Source of the DNA: an uncultured Pseudomonadota bacterium
GTDB taxonomy: Bacteria > Myxococcota_A > UBA796 > SXON01
Direction of reading: 5' to 3'
Length of the DNA stretch: 35,786 nucleotides
Assembly: GCA_903921785.1 (NCBI GenBank)
Contig: CAIXRH010000312.1
Location: 1-35,786, forward strand
In this document: positions 1 to 7,694 of the stretch, one piece after another
Position numbering within the stretch: the first letter of the stretch is position 1
Layout: every line of letters starts with the position of its first letter
Made by a program: the position numbers and the translations under genes
The notes under the pieces: generated by a model
Told to the model about the DNA's origin: nothing
What the model saw: the letters and a program-made list of their open reading frames with translations, nothing else
Databases searched by the model: none

Positions 1-2
1 AA

Positions 3-584
3 GCGGCGGCGGTGGCCGCGGTGGCGGGGGCCGGGCGGGAGGCGCTCCACGCCGAGAACTGGCTGTGGGCGTCCTTGTTCGCGCTGGTCTTCCGGGAGCT
101 GTACTGGCTGCCGCTCCCGGGGCGCCTCCCGACCCCCCGCCGCGGCGGCCCGCTCGACCTCGGCACGCCGACGTTCTACTCCGCGCGCGCCGAGGCGGCG
201 GAGGCCGTGCTCGCCCGCCTGCGGGCCGAAGGCGTGGCCCCGTTTTCGGCGGCCTGGCGGGGCGAGCGCCTCGACGGGCTGGTGCGCGCGGAGGAGGCCA
301 TGGCGGTTGGGGCCCGCCTGGATGGACCGCTCGTGGCGGCCGTGCTCGAACGATTCCTCCACCTCGGGTGGCCCGCCGCGCACGGTTTGCCCGATCTCCT
401 GGTGCTCGCCGGTCCCGAAGCGCGCCTCGCCGACGCCGTGCCGGGTCTGTTGCGAGAACGTGCGTTCTTCGCGGAGATCAAGGGACCCACGGACACCCTC
501 CGCGACGGCCAGCGACTGTGGCATGACCACCTCTGCGGGCGAGATATACTTGTGGAAGTCTGGATGGTTAGCGAGCGACTATGA
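3..584 (+). CDS. FAN1-like VRR-NUC domain nuclease, C-terminal fragment
   Basis: The reading frame is open at the left edge, so only about the last 193 residues are present and the true start lies outside. The end of the protein carries the VRR-NUC nuclease signature: GLPDLLVL (metal-binding Asp), then FFAEIKGPTD (the E-x-K of the PD-(D/E)XK fold), then DGQRLWHDHL. The upstream part (ENWLWASLFALVFRELYW, then PLDLGTPTFYSAR) matches the region in front of the nuclease in FAN1, a structure-specific 5' flap nuclease acting on DNA crosslinks. Family membership is read from these motifs; the DNA repair role is inferred. It ends with TGA at 582-584. A 135-base gap to the next gene holds that gene's promoter. 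It could also be a shorter VRR-NUC protein without the FAN1 helical domains, which lie outside the window. Confidence 0.75.
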   Translation, partial: AAAVAAVAGAGREALHAENWLWASLFALVFRELYWLPLPGRLPTPRRGGPLDLGTPTFYSARAEAAEAVLARLRAEGVAPFSAAWRGERLDGLVRAEEAMAVGARLDGPLVAAVLERFLHLGWPAAHGLPDLLVLAGPEARLADAVPGLLRERAFFAEIKGPTDTLRDGQRLWHDHLCGRDILVEVWMVSERL

Positions 585-636
585 AGGTGATACCATTACG
601 GTGGATTCGAGGACTCTTTTTCTGCCCGGCCGTGCA

Positions 637-664
637 TTGACACGTCAACGGGTCGGTGTATGCT
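637..664 (+). promoter_or_regulatory. Sigma-70-type promoter with a palindrome over the -35 box
   Basis: TTGACA (637-642) is separated by 16 bases from TATGCT (659-664), close to the sigma-70 consensus and the best promoter match I found in the window. The transcript would start near 671 and have a leader of about 50 bases before the ATG at 720. The -35 box is also the left arm of TTGAC-AC-GTCAA (637-648), an inverted repeat that could be an operator. Confidence 0.6.
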
Positions 665-719
665 GAACCTGCGAGGGCTGAGGCGCCTCGTGGGAACAGG
701 AACGAAAACCGAGGGACAC

Positions 720-968
720 ATGCCGATCGCATCGACCCGCAGCCGAGAACGTGTCGCACGAAACTTCGTGAAGACCTACGGCCGCACCCGCTTCCGCCGC
801 CTGCTCGAGGCGCTGGGGCAGTCCGAGTCCGGGCAGACGCTCGCCGAAGAGTTCGGCGTGAGCCGCGAGCGCATCCGCCAGTGGAAGAACACCTTTGGCA
901 CGGTCATCACCGTCTACCAGGTGCACCCTGAGGTCGAGCGCCTGCTGCGCGAGCGTAAGACCGCCTGA
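720..968 (+). CDS. Small helix-turn-helix DNA-binding protein (82 aa)
   Basis: This 82-residue basic protein contains one clear helix-turn-helix: TLAEEFGVSRERIRQWKNTF at about residues 40-59, which resembles sigma factor region 4 and related DNA-binding helices (E-F-G-V-S-R-E-R-I-R-Q). Nothing else is recognisable, and there is no sensor or core-polymerase-binding domain. I chose the ATG at 720 because GAGGGA (711-716) lies just upstream. An in-frame GTG at 660 falls inside the -10 region of the promoter and would add 20 unlike residues. The gene has its own strong promoter and ends one base before the convergent acetyltransferase stop. It is probably a small regulator, possibly acting on its own promoter through the TTGAC/GTCAA palindrome. 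That role is inference. Confidence 0.7.
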   Translation: MPIASTRSRERVARNFVKTYGRTRFRRLLEALGQSESGQTLAEEFGVSRERIRQWKNTFGTVITVYQVHPEVERLLRERKTA

Positions 969-1487
969 TCAGTTCTTGCCGAGCCACTCGGCGAGGTCGA
1001 GCTGCATCAGGTGGTAGGCCTGCCCGTTGTTGAACTCGTTCTGCAACAGGTCCACCGACTTGAAGCCGAACTTGGTGCGGTACACCGAGATGGCGCGGTG
1101 GTTGTTGTTCGCCACGGCGAGCGCGACCCGCTTCACCTTCCGGGCGTCGAGCTTCAGGAGCACGCCCTGGAGCAGGCGGCTGCCGAGCCCGTGGCCACGC
1201 CAGCCGGGGCGCAGCGCCATGTTGAAGATCACCACCGCCTCCGGGTCGTCGAACGAGCGGAAGGTGTGGCAGGCACCGATGACCAGGTCGTCGGCCTTGA
1301 TGAGGTAGATGCGCCCGAACCGCATGATGCCGCCGATCGTGTACCGGCTGAACGTGGGCTCGGAGTAGCTCAGCAGGTCGAGCTCGGTGAGCACCGGCAC
1401 CAGCGACGGGTCGGGGATGTCCACCTCGGTCACGCTCAGGTCGTAGCCTTCGCTGTTGAACGACCTGGTGAGGTGGTAGCGCTCCAT
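969..1487 (-). CDS. GNAT family N-acetyltransferase
   Basis: The 172-residue protein has the acetyl-CoA binding motif A of GNAT enzymes: NMALRPGWRGHGLGSRLLQ, containing R-G-H-G-L-G. Motif B (VANNNHRAISVYRTKFGFK) follows, with the N-x-x-A-x-x-x-Y pattern. It is expected to transfer an acetyl group from acetyl-CoA to an amine, but the substrate cannot be read from the sequence. The ATG at 1487 begins MERYHLTRSF. A longer frame to 1589 has poor, low-complexity sequence and is rejected. No good ribosome binding site is visible; instead TACCCG lies 7 bases before the ATG (see the finding on TANNNT boxes). It is convergent with the small HTH gene, whose stop ends at 968, and it is followed upstream by a 248-base divergent spacer. 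Confidence 0.85.
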   Translation of the reverse strand: MERYHLTRSFNSEGYDLSVTEVDIPDPSLVPVLTELDLLSYSEPTFSRYTIGGIMRFGRIYLIKADDLVIGACHTFRSFDDPEAVVIFNMALRPGWRGHGLGSRLLQGVLLKLDARKVKRVALAVANNNHRAISVYRTKFGFKSVDLLQNEFNNGQAYHLMQLDLAEWLGKN

Positions 1488-1700
1488 GGGTGCCCGGGTA
1501 ACCGCGTCGTGGGGGGGAGCGCAGGGCTGGCGGGAACCGTGCACGCGATGTTGACCGTTGCGGACGCGCGCCCCGCCCGTCCCCCCCATTCTCGCCGCCG
1601 GCGGCCCCTCGACCGCCGACGCCGGCCGGGAGGCAGGGCGGTGGCGCGCCGCGGCCCCTCGGCACCTCCTTCCTGGTCCACAGCGGGGCGGGCGTCGCCA

Positions 1701-1729
1701 GCGACAACCGGCCTTGTTTGCGCTACCCT
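1701..1729 (+). promoter_or_regulatory. Possible promoter placing transcription start at the CotH ATG
   Basis: TACCCT (1724-1729) sits 6 bases before the ATG at 1736, where transcription would be expected to begin. GCGACA (1701-1706), a 4-of-6 match to the -35 consensus, is 17 bases upstream. No ribosome binding site is present. The rest of the 1488-1735 spacer is GC-rich and shows nothing else I can support. Confidence 0.35.
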
Positions 1730-1735
1730 GCGCCG

Positions 1736-3274
1736 ATGTTCTCGCTGCTCCTCCTCGCCTGCGACGGCGGCACCGCCGTCATCCCGGTGGATACGGCCGA
1801 CACTGCCGCGAACCTCGACTCTGGCGGAGACGCTCTGCCGGGCGACGAGGCCGAGTTCGGCTGCGCACCTGACGCCACGGACGCCTCGGTGGACGAAGGG
1901 GAGACCGCCACCCTGCAATTCGCCTGCACCGGCGCCGCCAAGGCCGAGTCCTGGGCGCTCGTGAGCGGGCCGACCGGGGCCACGTTCGACGAAACAACCG
2001 GAACGCTCACCTGGAAGACGGACCTCGCGTCCGCCGGGGAGTGGGTGGTCAAGGTCGAGGCCGTCAAGGGCGAGGGGCACGAGTCGGGGAAGGCGCGCGT
2101 CTGGGTGGCCGACGCGTGGGATGCACGGGGAAACACCCCGGTGGACCCGCTCACCTACACCTACGAGTACGGGCTGCCCGTGCTCCACCTCGACGTGCCC
2201 GACACCATCGATGGGTACTCGATGTGGCCCGGGACGGTCACCTACAAGGGCGAAGTCCACGAGATCGAGGCGCAAGTTCGCGGGGCGGCGTCGAGCTACT
2301 ACCCCAAGAAGTCCTACCGGGTCGACTTCACCCCCCAGGACGAGTTCCGGGACGACGACGAGGGCTTCCCCAAGCGCCACAGCATCGTCTTGACCAGCAC
2401 GTTCGACGACAACAGCTACTTCCGCCAGAAGCTCTGCTTCGACATCTGGAACCTCCTCGACGGCAGCCACCGCGTGGAGACGATGTTCACCGTGGTGTAC
2501 CTCAACGGCGAGTATCTGGGGCTGTACCTCCTCGGCGACCACATCGACGGCAACTGGTGGGAAGACCAGGGCCACTGGGAAGGCGGAAACCTCTACAAGT
2601 CCGTGGATCATTCGGCGAATTTCTACTCGACCTACGGGGGGCCGAAGTCGAGCTGGCACTCCGGCTACGAGCAGAAGGAGGGCCTGGAGGCCGACTGGGC
2701 CGATCTCGACGGGTTCGTGCAGTTCGTGGCTGAGTCGAACAAGGGTGACTTCGAAGCCGGCATCGCCGACTACGTGGACCTGGAGATGATCTACGACTGG
2801 TGGGCCCTGGTGATCTTCACGGAGGCCGACGACTCGGCCGGCAAGAACGCCTACCTCTACAACGACCCGAACAACCCGAAGTTCTACTACGCGCCCTGGG
2901 ACTTCAACCACTCCCTCGGTCAGACCTGGCAGACCGACCGTGAGCCGGCCACGTACGCCGAAGACTTCACGGGGAGCAACAACCTCTTCAAGCGCCTGCT
3001 CGCCAGCCCCACCTACGGCGCCGCCATGAGCCAGCGCTTCGCAGACGCCCGAGCCAGCGTGCTCACCCCCGACAACCTCGACGCGCTGATCGACGTGTAC
3101 GTTGCGCGCACCGACCCGAGCGCGCGCCGGGACTGGGACAAGTGGCAGGCCGAATACCGGGCGTACGGCGGTTGGTCCTGGCGCACCAACTGGACGGACT
3201 ACGACGAGGAGGTCGACTACACCCGCCAGTGGGTCCACGACCGCTGGGACTTCGTGGAGAGCTGGGCGCCCTGA
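1736..3274 (+). CDS. CotH kinase-family surface lipoprotein
   Basis: The 512-residue protein begins MFSLLLLACDGG, a very short lipoprotein signal with LLAC lipobox, followed by an Asp/Thr-rich spacer (VDTADTAAN). An Ig-like module (about residues 45-125) precedes a CotH domain (about 140-510). The CotH signatures are RGAASSYYPKKSYRVDF, FDDNSYFRQKLCFDIWN, VYLNGEYLGLYLLGDHID and YYAPWDFNHSLGQ. CotH proteins are atypical protein kinases, first known from Bacillus spore coats, and are also frequent as exported proteins in other bacteria. The basic KKSYR and the acidic PWDFN motif are present. Whether this one is active, and on what substrate, is unknown. The protein should be anchored to the outer membrane or cell surface. 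The ATG at 1736 is chosen because it directly starts the signal peptide. Confidence 0.85.
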   Translation: MFSLLLLACDGGTAVIPVDTADTAANLDSGGDALPGDEAEFGCAPDATDASVDEGETATLQFACTGAAKAESWALVSGPTGATFDETTGTLTWKTDLASAGEWVVKVEAVKGEGHESGKARVWVADAWDARGNTPVDPLTYTYEYGLPVLHLDVPDTIDGYSMWPGTVTYKGEVHEIEAQVRGAASSYYPKKSYRVDFTPQDEFRDDDEGFPKRHSIVLTSTFDDNSYFRQKLCFDIWNLLDGSHRVETMFTVVYLNGEYLGLYLLGDHIDGNWWEDQGHWEGGNLYKSVDHSANFYSTYGGPKSSWHSGYEQKEGLEADWADLDGFVQFVAESNKGDFEAGIADYVDLEMIYDWWALVIFTEADDSAGKNAYLYNDPNNPKFYYAPWDFNHSLGQTWQTDREPATYAEDFTGSNNLFKRLLASPTYGAAMSQRFADARASVLTPDNLDALIDVYVARTDPSARRDWDKWQAEYRAYGGWSWRTNWTDYDEEVDYTRQWVHDRWDFVESWAP

Positions 3275-3289
3275 GCGGGGAGGGGAGAC

Positions 3290-3330
3290 CCATCGATTCT
3301 TTCGATGGTTGACCGTGAACCCATCGATGG
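3290..3330 (+). promoter_or_regulatory. Inverted-repeat cluster upstream of terC-family gene
   Basis: The 91-base gap between the CotH and TerC genes contains CCATCGA-N5-TCGATGG (3290-3308) and, 12 bases on, the palindrome CCATCGATGG (3321-3330). The same 7-base half-site therefore occurs four times. This could be an operator, or in RNA two competing hairpins. TerC relatives are often controlled by the yybP-ykoY manganese riboswitch, but its conserved core is not seen here. Confidence 0.4.
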
Positions 3331-3365
3331 ATGCGGTGGGCATGCTGCACGGGTCTGGAGACGTG

Positions 3366-4316
3366 ATGACCCTGCTCGGCAACGGCAGCCCCTGGATGTG
3401 GGGCGGCTTCCTCCTCTTCGTATGTTTGATGCTGGCCCTCGACCTGGGCGTGTTTCATCGCAAGGCCCACGCCGTGAGCCCCCGCGAGGCGCTCACGTGG
3501 TCGGTGGTGTGGGTGGCGTTGGCGTTCGCCTTCGGCGGCGTCCTCCACTTCACGATGGGCCCGACCGCGGCCCTGGAGTTCGGCGCCGGCTACCTCATCG
3601 AGAAGGCGCTCGCGGTCGACAACCTCTTCGTCTTCGTGGCCATCTTCGCGGCGTTCGGGGTCCCGCAGGCCTCGCAGCACCGCGTCTTGTTCTGGGGCGT
3701 GCTCGGGGCGCTGGTGATGCGCGCGGGTTTCATCCTGGCCGGCGCCGCGATCCTCGAGCGTTTCCACTGGACGCTCTACGTCTTCGGCGGCTTCCTCATC
3801 GTGACTGGGCTGAAGATGTTCAAGGCACGGACGGAGGCGACGCAGGTCGACGAGAGCGGGATGCTCCGCCTGCTCCGCCGCTGGCTCCCCGTGACCGACG
3901 GCCTCCGCGGCGACCGCTTCTTCGTGATCGAGGCGGGCCTCCGCAAGGTGACCCCGCTGTTCGTCGCGCTCCTCCTCGTCGAGCTCGCCGACGTGGTCTT
4001 CGCCCTCGACTCCATCCCGGCGATCTTCGCCGTCACCCGCGACCCGTTCCTCGTCTTCACCTCGAACATCTTCGCGATCCTTGGGTTGCGCTCGATGTAC
4101 TTCCTCCTCGCCGACCTTTTGCCGCGCTTCGTGCATCTCAAGGCGGGCCTGGCGATGGTCCTCTGCTTCGTGGGCGGCAAGATGCTGCTCCTCGACGTGG
4201 TGAAGGTGCCGATCGGGGTGTCCCTGGGCGTGGTCGCGGCGCTCCTTGGCGGCTCGATCCTGCTCAGCCTCCGCGCGACGGCCCCGGTGGCAGCGCCCGT
4301 CCCGCCGCAGCCGTGA
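3366..4316 (+). CDS. TerC/Alx-family integral membrane protein
   Basis: The 316-residue protein has about nine hydrophobic segments and both acidic signatures of the TerC family: EKALAVDNLFVFVAIF (about residue 80) and VFALDSIPAIFAVTRDPF (about residue 220). Family members such as Alx and MeeF/MeeY are implicated in manganese export, and TerC itself in tellurite resistance; the ion here is not determined. The start is uncertain among an ATG at 3342, a GTG at 3363 and an ATG at 3366. I chose 3366 because GGAG at 3357-3360 is then 5 bases away. The last 53 bases overlap tail-to-tail with the LysR-type gene on the other strand. The upstream spacer carries inverted repeats that may regulate it. 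Confidence 0.88.
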   Translation: MTLLGNGSPWMWGGFLLFVCLMLALDLGVFHRKAHAVSPREALTWSVVWVALAFAFGGVLHFTMGPTAALEFGAGYLIEKALAVDNLFVFVAIFAAFGVPQASQHRVLFWGVLGALVMRAGFILAGAAILERFHWTLYVFGGFLIVTGLKMFKARTEATQVDESGMLRLLRRWLPVTDGLRGDRFFVIEAGLRKVTPLFVALLLVELADVVFALDSIPAIFAVTRDPFLVFTSNIFAILGLRSMYFLLADLLPRFVHLKAGLAMVLCFVGGKMLLLDVVKVPIGVSLGVVAALLGGSILLSLRATAPVAAPVPPQP

Positions 4317-5181
4317 GCGCGAGCACGGCGGGGTGGCGCACACGCCGCTCCACCGTGATCGCGTAGAACCGTTCGCGAACCTCGGCGGTCGCGCCGAAGA
4401 CCTCGACCCCGTACTGGCCGCAGAGCTCCTCGGCGAGCGCGGTCGGCACGGGGAACGCGGCGGTGCCGGCCCGGCCGAGGGTCTTCAAGAGCGCGGGGTC
4501 GTCCACCTCCGCCACCACCCGGGGCACGACCTTCTGGGCTTCAAACCAGAGGTCGAGCGGGTGGCGGATGGCGGCGTGTTCGGTGGGGAGGAGCAGCGGC
4601 GCGTCGTGGAGGGAGGCGGGGAAGGTGTCGCGCAGCCGGCGCGCGAGGGGAGGCGCCGCGCAGAAGCTCACCCCGGTCTCACCGAGCGGGTGATGGAACG
4701 CGCGGACGCGCGAGGCCGGGTGCATGGGGGCGTCGGTGATCACGGCGTCCAACCGGTGGTTCACCAGCTCCTGGAGCAGGCGCTCGGTGCGGTCTTCGTG
4801 GACGAGGAGGCGAGGGGAGTCGGGGAGCGCGAGGACCGCTTCCAGGAGGCGCGCGGCGAGGGCCTTCGGCACGGCGTCGGAGAGGCCGATGGCGACGCGC
4901 GACGGCACGCCCGGCCGGGCCCCCCGCAGCGCAGCGTCGAGCTCGGCGCCGAGGGCGAAGATCTCCTCGGCGAAGCTGTACGCGGTCCGGCCGGCGTCGG
5001 TGAGCACCAGCTCGCGGCCGACCCGGGTGAACAGGGGCGCGCCGCCCTGCTCCTCGAGCGTCCGCAGCTGCGTGGACACCGTGGACTGGCTCAGTCCGAG
5101 CCGCTTCGCCGCCTTGCCGACGCCGCCTTCGCGCACCACGCTCCAGAACAGGTGGAGGTGGTGGTAGTTCGGCTGGGGCAC
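4264..5181 (-). CDS. nhaR: NhaR-like LysR-family transcriptional regulator
   Basis: The 305-residue protein starts PNYHHLHLFWSVVREGGVGKAAKRLGLS, the winged helix-turn-helix of the LysR family, followed by TVSTQLRTLEEQGGAPLFTRVGRELVLTDAGR. The NYHHL..FW opening and the EEIFALGAELD linker are typical of NhaR, which activates Na+/H+ antiporter genes. The effector domain occupies about residues 95-295. No antiporter gene is in the window, so the target is unknown. Its GTG start at 5181 directly follows the TGA of the von Willebrand A gene, and GAGGGA overlaps that junction, so the two are probably cotranscribed. Its 3' end overlaps the convergent TerC gene by 53 bases. Confidence 0.82.
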   Translation of the reverse strand: MPQPNYHHLHLFWSVVREGGVGKAAKRLGLSQSTVSTQLRTLEEQGGAPLFTRVGRELVLTDAGRTAYSFAEEIFALGAELDAALRGARPGVPSRVAIGLSDAVPKALAARLLEAVLALPDSPRLLVHEDRTERLLQELVNHRLDAVITDAPMHPASRVRAFHHPLGETGVSFCAAPPLARRLRDTFPASLHDAPLLLPTEHAAIRHPLDLWFEAQKVVPRVVAEVDDPALLKTLGRAGTAAFPVPTALAEELCGQYGVEVFGATAEVRERFYAITVERRVRHPAVLALTAAAGRALPPGPSRGG

Positions 5182-6078
5182 TCAGCTCCCTCGCTGGTAC
5201 GTCACCCGCACCTTCATCCCCGGCCGGGGGATAGCCCGCCCGGCGAAGACCACGGCGTTGTCGCCGATCGAGTACTGCCAGCCGTCGTCGTCCCGGTTGG
5301 GCATCGCTACGCCGTCCACCCACACGGCCAGGGTGGGCTCGGCGGGCAGCTCGGAGAGCGGGAAGAGGGGGTTCCACCCCGAGACCGCGAGGCCGAGCGC
5401 TTCGAGGACGACGCCGTAGTCGGGCGCGCAGATGCTCTCGGAGAGGCCCCCGGTGCTGCGAGCCACCTGGAGATAGCGCAGCCCGGCGTCCGCGGCGGAC
5501 TCGCCCGAGAGGCATCCCGCCGGCTCGTCGCCGACGAGGGCGTGGGCGGTGAGGGTTCCGCTGCCGCTGCTGGAGCGCAACGAGTCGACGTACCGATCCA
5601 CCTCTTCGGGGCTGTGGTCGTCCTCGTCCGAGACGAAGACGACGTGGGCGTCGGAGTCGGCACGGATGAAGTCGGGGTTCACATCGTTGCGGAGCGCGAG
5701 GGCGGCGGTGGCGAGCCCCTCTTCGTCGCGGGAGCCCGAGGTGCCGACGTTCACTTCGGCGGAGAACGCGGTGACCACGTCGGCCGTGTCGGGATCGAGC
5801 ACGGGGCCGACGAGCACCCCGCCGTCTTCGCGATCGGTGGTGGTGACACCGATTCGGTAGTCGGCCGTGGTGTCCCCGAGGAGCTCCACGAAGGAACCAA
5901 AGTTCGCGGCGAGGTTCGCCTGCTCTTCGATCATGCTCGCGGAGTCGTCCACCACGAAGAGCACGTCGGCCGGCGGGGGCTCATCCTGGGTGAAGACGTC
6001 TTCCACGGTGAGGTTCTGCACGGCATAGTCGGAGCAGCCTCCGCAGATGAGCCCGAGCAGCACGCCGTTTCGCACCAT
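5182..6078 (-). CDS. von Willebrand factor A domain lipoprotein
   Basis: The 298-residue protein begins with a short signal (MVRNGVLLGLICGGC); the lipobox is imperfect, because position -3 is Cys. The vWA fold starts with VLFVVDDSASM, a MIDAS motif of the D-x-S-x-S type (DDSAS, about residues 43-47), and continues with DAHVVFVSDEDDHSPE and SGTLTAHALVGDEP. Such proteins bind a divalent metal and usually mediate protein-protein contacts at the cell surface. Four Cys residues in the mature part could form disulphides. It lies immediately upstream of the NhaR-like gene, with TGA directly followed by GTG. It is divergent from the beta-propeller gene across only 26 bases. The binding partner is unknown. 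Confidence 0.8.
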   Translation of the reverse strand: MVRNGVLLGLICGGCSDYAVQNLTVEDVFTQDEPPPADVLFVVDDSASMIEEQANLAANFGSFVELLGDTTADYRIGVTTTDREDGGVLVGPVLDPDTADVVTAFSAEVNVGTSGSRDEEGLATAALALRNDVNPDFIRADSDAHVVFVSDEDDHSPEEVDRYVDSLRSSSGSGTLTAHALVGDEPAGCLSGESAADAGLRYLQVARSTGGLSESICAPDYGVVLEALGLAVSGWNPLFPLSELPAEPTLAVWVDGVAMPNRDDDGWQYSIGDNAVVFAGRAIPRPGMKVRVTYQRGS

Positions 6079-6092
6079 GGTCCGCCGGGGGA

Positions 6093-6099
6093 TAGCATA
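6093..6099. promoter_or_regulatory. Overlapping divergent -10 boxes
   Basis: The 26-base spacer between two divergent genes contains TAGCATA. Read on the plus strand it gives TAGCAT (6093-6098), 6 bases before the GTG at 6105. Read on the minus strand it gives TATGCT (6094-6099), 15 bases before the ATG at 6078. Both fit TANNNT, so the two promoters would share their -10 bases and could not be used at the same moment. Confidence 0.4.
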
Positions 6100-6104
6100 C
6101 CACC

Positions 6105-7694
6105 GTGTGGTACGCAGCCCTGGCGCTCACCTCCTGTTCGCAGAGCTTCCCCTCGAAGGGGCCGGGCGCGATCCTCGACCTTGAGGTCGATCCTGCCGAG
6201 ATCACGGTCTACACCACGCCCGCCGGCACGGAGCCCACCCCCTTCGGGCTCACCGCCGCCCATGAAGACGGCTCGGTGGACACGATCCCCGAAGCGGAGT
6301 GGACCCTCTCGAACTCCACGGTCGGCACGATCGACGAGCACGGGCTGTTCACCCCCTCCACGGAGAACGGCGGGGTCTCCTACGTGAACGCCCGGTTCGC
6401 CGGGGTGGAGACCCACGCCCTGCTCACCGTGGTGTACCAGGACGAGGTGGTGGGGGAGGGGATCGATCCCGCGGCGTTCAACGTGCCCCGCACCGCCCAC
6501 GACGACCTGTGGACCTACCCGGCGGACGGGGTGAACCTCCCCCGCAACACGCCCAGCCTGAGCTTCCAGTGGGCGGAGGTCGGGTCCACCGCGGCCCGCC
6601 TGCGCTTCCGCAGCCACGTCACCGACCTCACGGTCTACACCACCGGCACCAACTGGACGGCCGATGAAGAGACCTGGGCCAAGCTCGTGGGCACCAACGC
6701 CGGCGGTTCGGTGGACGTGGAGCTCTCCCTCCTCGTCGGCGCCGAGGTGTGGTCCGAGGAGATCATCACCCTGAATGTGAACCGGTTCGATGCGCGGGGG
6801 AGCATCTACTACTGGTCCACCTCCGCGTCGGGCATCCGGGTGATCCCCTATGGCGGGCAAGCCACGGACTTCGTCACCGCGGGGACCACCGGGTACTGCG
6901 TAGGCTGCCACACCGTCCGCAAGGGGGAGATCGCCTTCACCTACGACGGTGGAAACGGCGCCCTTGGGGTGCGGCGGATCTCCGATGGCGCGGAGATCGT
7001 CACCCACGACGCGGGGATCTACGGCAACTTCAACACCTTCTCGCCCGATGGCACCAAGCTCCTGGTGGCGTTCAAGGGTGCGCTGATGCTCTACGACGCC
7101 CAGACCGGCGCGTACCTCCAGGAGATTCCCACCGGCGGCCTCGCCACGCACCCCGACTGGAGCCCGGACGGCACCCGGGTGGCCTTCGTCTACCGAAACG
7201 ACGGCGAAGACTGGACGTTCTCCGGTGGTCGAATCGCCGTGATGGACGTGGCCTCCGACGGCACGTTCGGCGCTCCCTACGTCGTCTACGATCCGCCCGA
7301 TCCGTACAACGCGTACTACCCGGCGTGGTCGCCCGACGGCGACTGGATCGCCTTCGACGTCTCCACCGGCGACGGCTACGCCGATCCCGACGCGATGGTG
7401 TGGGTGGTGAAGGAAGACGGATCGGTGGTCGTGGAGCTCACCGCCGCGAACATCTCCGCCGACCTCACCAATTCCCTCCCTCGCTGGGGCCCGCTGCCCG
7501 ACGACGAGGTGATGTGGCTCGCGTTCTCCTCCAACCGCGTCTACGGCAACGTCACCGCCGGCAATCCTCAGCTCTGGGTGGCCGGGTTCGATCCCGAGCG
7601 GGCGGCGCGCGGCGAAGACCCGAGCTGGCCCGCGTTCTGGCTTCCGGGCCAGGACCCGACCCAGAACAACCACATCCCGATGTGGGCGGAGTGA
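6105..7694 (+). CDS. Beta-propeller (PD40/TolB-like) lipoprotein with a CXXCH motif
   Basis: The 529-residue protein starts at GTG 6105; TAG at 6093-6095 closes the frame upstream. The signal is short (MWYAALALTSC, lipobox ALTSC). A Big_2-type Ig-like domain spans about residues 25-115. After it comes YCVGCHTV (Cys265, Cys268, His269), a c-type haem attachment motif. The C-terminal half contains PD40 propeller blades: NTFSPDGTKLLVAF, HPDWSPDGTRVAFVYR and YPAWSPDGDWIAFDVS. This combination is seen in exported proteins of myxobacteria, where the CXXCH lies in a cytochrome-like insert. Redox or binding function is inferred only. It is translationally coupled to the next gene (GTGA overlap, 7691-7694). 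Confidence 0.78.
   Translation: MWYAALALTSCSQSFPSKGPGAILDLEVDPAEITVYTTPAGTEPTPFGLTAAHEDGSVDTIPEAEWTLSNSTVGTIDEHGLFTPSTENGGVSYVNARFAGVETHALLTVVYQDEVVGEGIDPAAFNVPRTAHDDLWTYPADGVNLPRNTPSLSFQWAEVGSTAARLRFRSHVTDLTVYTTGTNWTADEETWAKLVGTNAGGSVDVELSLLVGAEVWSEEIITLNVNRFDARGSIYYWSTSASGIRVIPYGGQATDFVTAGTTGYCVGCHTVRKGEIAFTYDGGNGALGVRRISDGAEIVTHDAGIYGNFNTFSPDGTKLLVAFKGALMLYDAQTGAYLQEIPTGGLATHPDWSPDGTRVAFVYRNDGEDWTFSGGRIAVMDVASDGTFGAPYVVYDPPDPYNAYYPAWSPDGDWIAFDVSTGDGYADPDAMVWVVKEDGSVVVELTAANISADLTNSLPRWGPLPDDEVMWLAFSSNRVYGNVTAGNPQLWVAGFDPERAARGEDPSWPAFWLPGQDPTQNNHIPMWAE

Noticed and set aside
3275-3365. yybP-ykoY manganese riboswitch before the TerC-family gene
   Set aside because: The leader is short and lacks the conserved loop sequences; only simple inverted repeats are seen, so it is listed as an inverted-repeat site instead.
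3342-3365. ATG at 3342 as the start of the TerC-family gene
   Set aside because: It has no properly spaced ribosome binding site, whereas GGAG lies 5 bases before the ATG at 3366; kept only as an alternative.
1436-3382. 648-codon open frame on the minus strand opposite the CotH gene
   Set aside because: Its translation is Val/Arg/Gly-rich low complexity without motifs. It is the complement of a well-supported CotH gene, and such frames are common in DNA of this GC content.
4246-6387. 713-codon plus-strand frame across the LysR and vWA genes
   Set aside because: It crosses two well-supported genes on the other strand and its product shows no domain; it is a GC-skew artefact.
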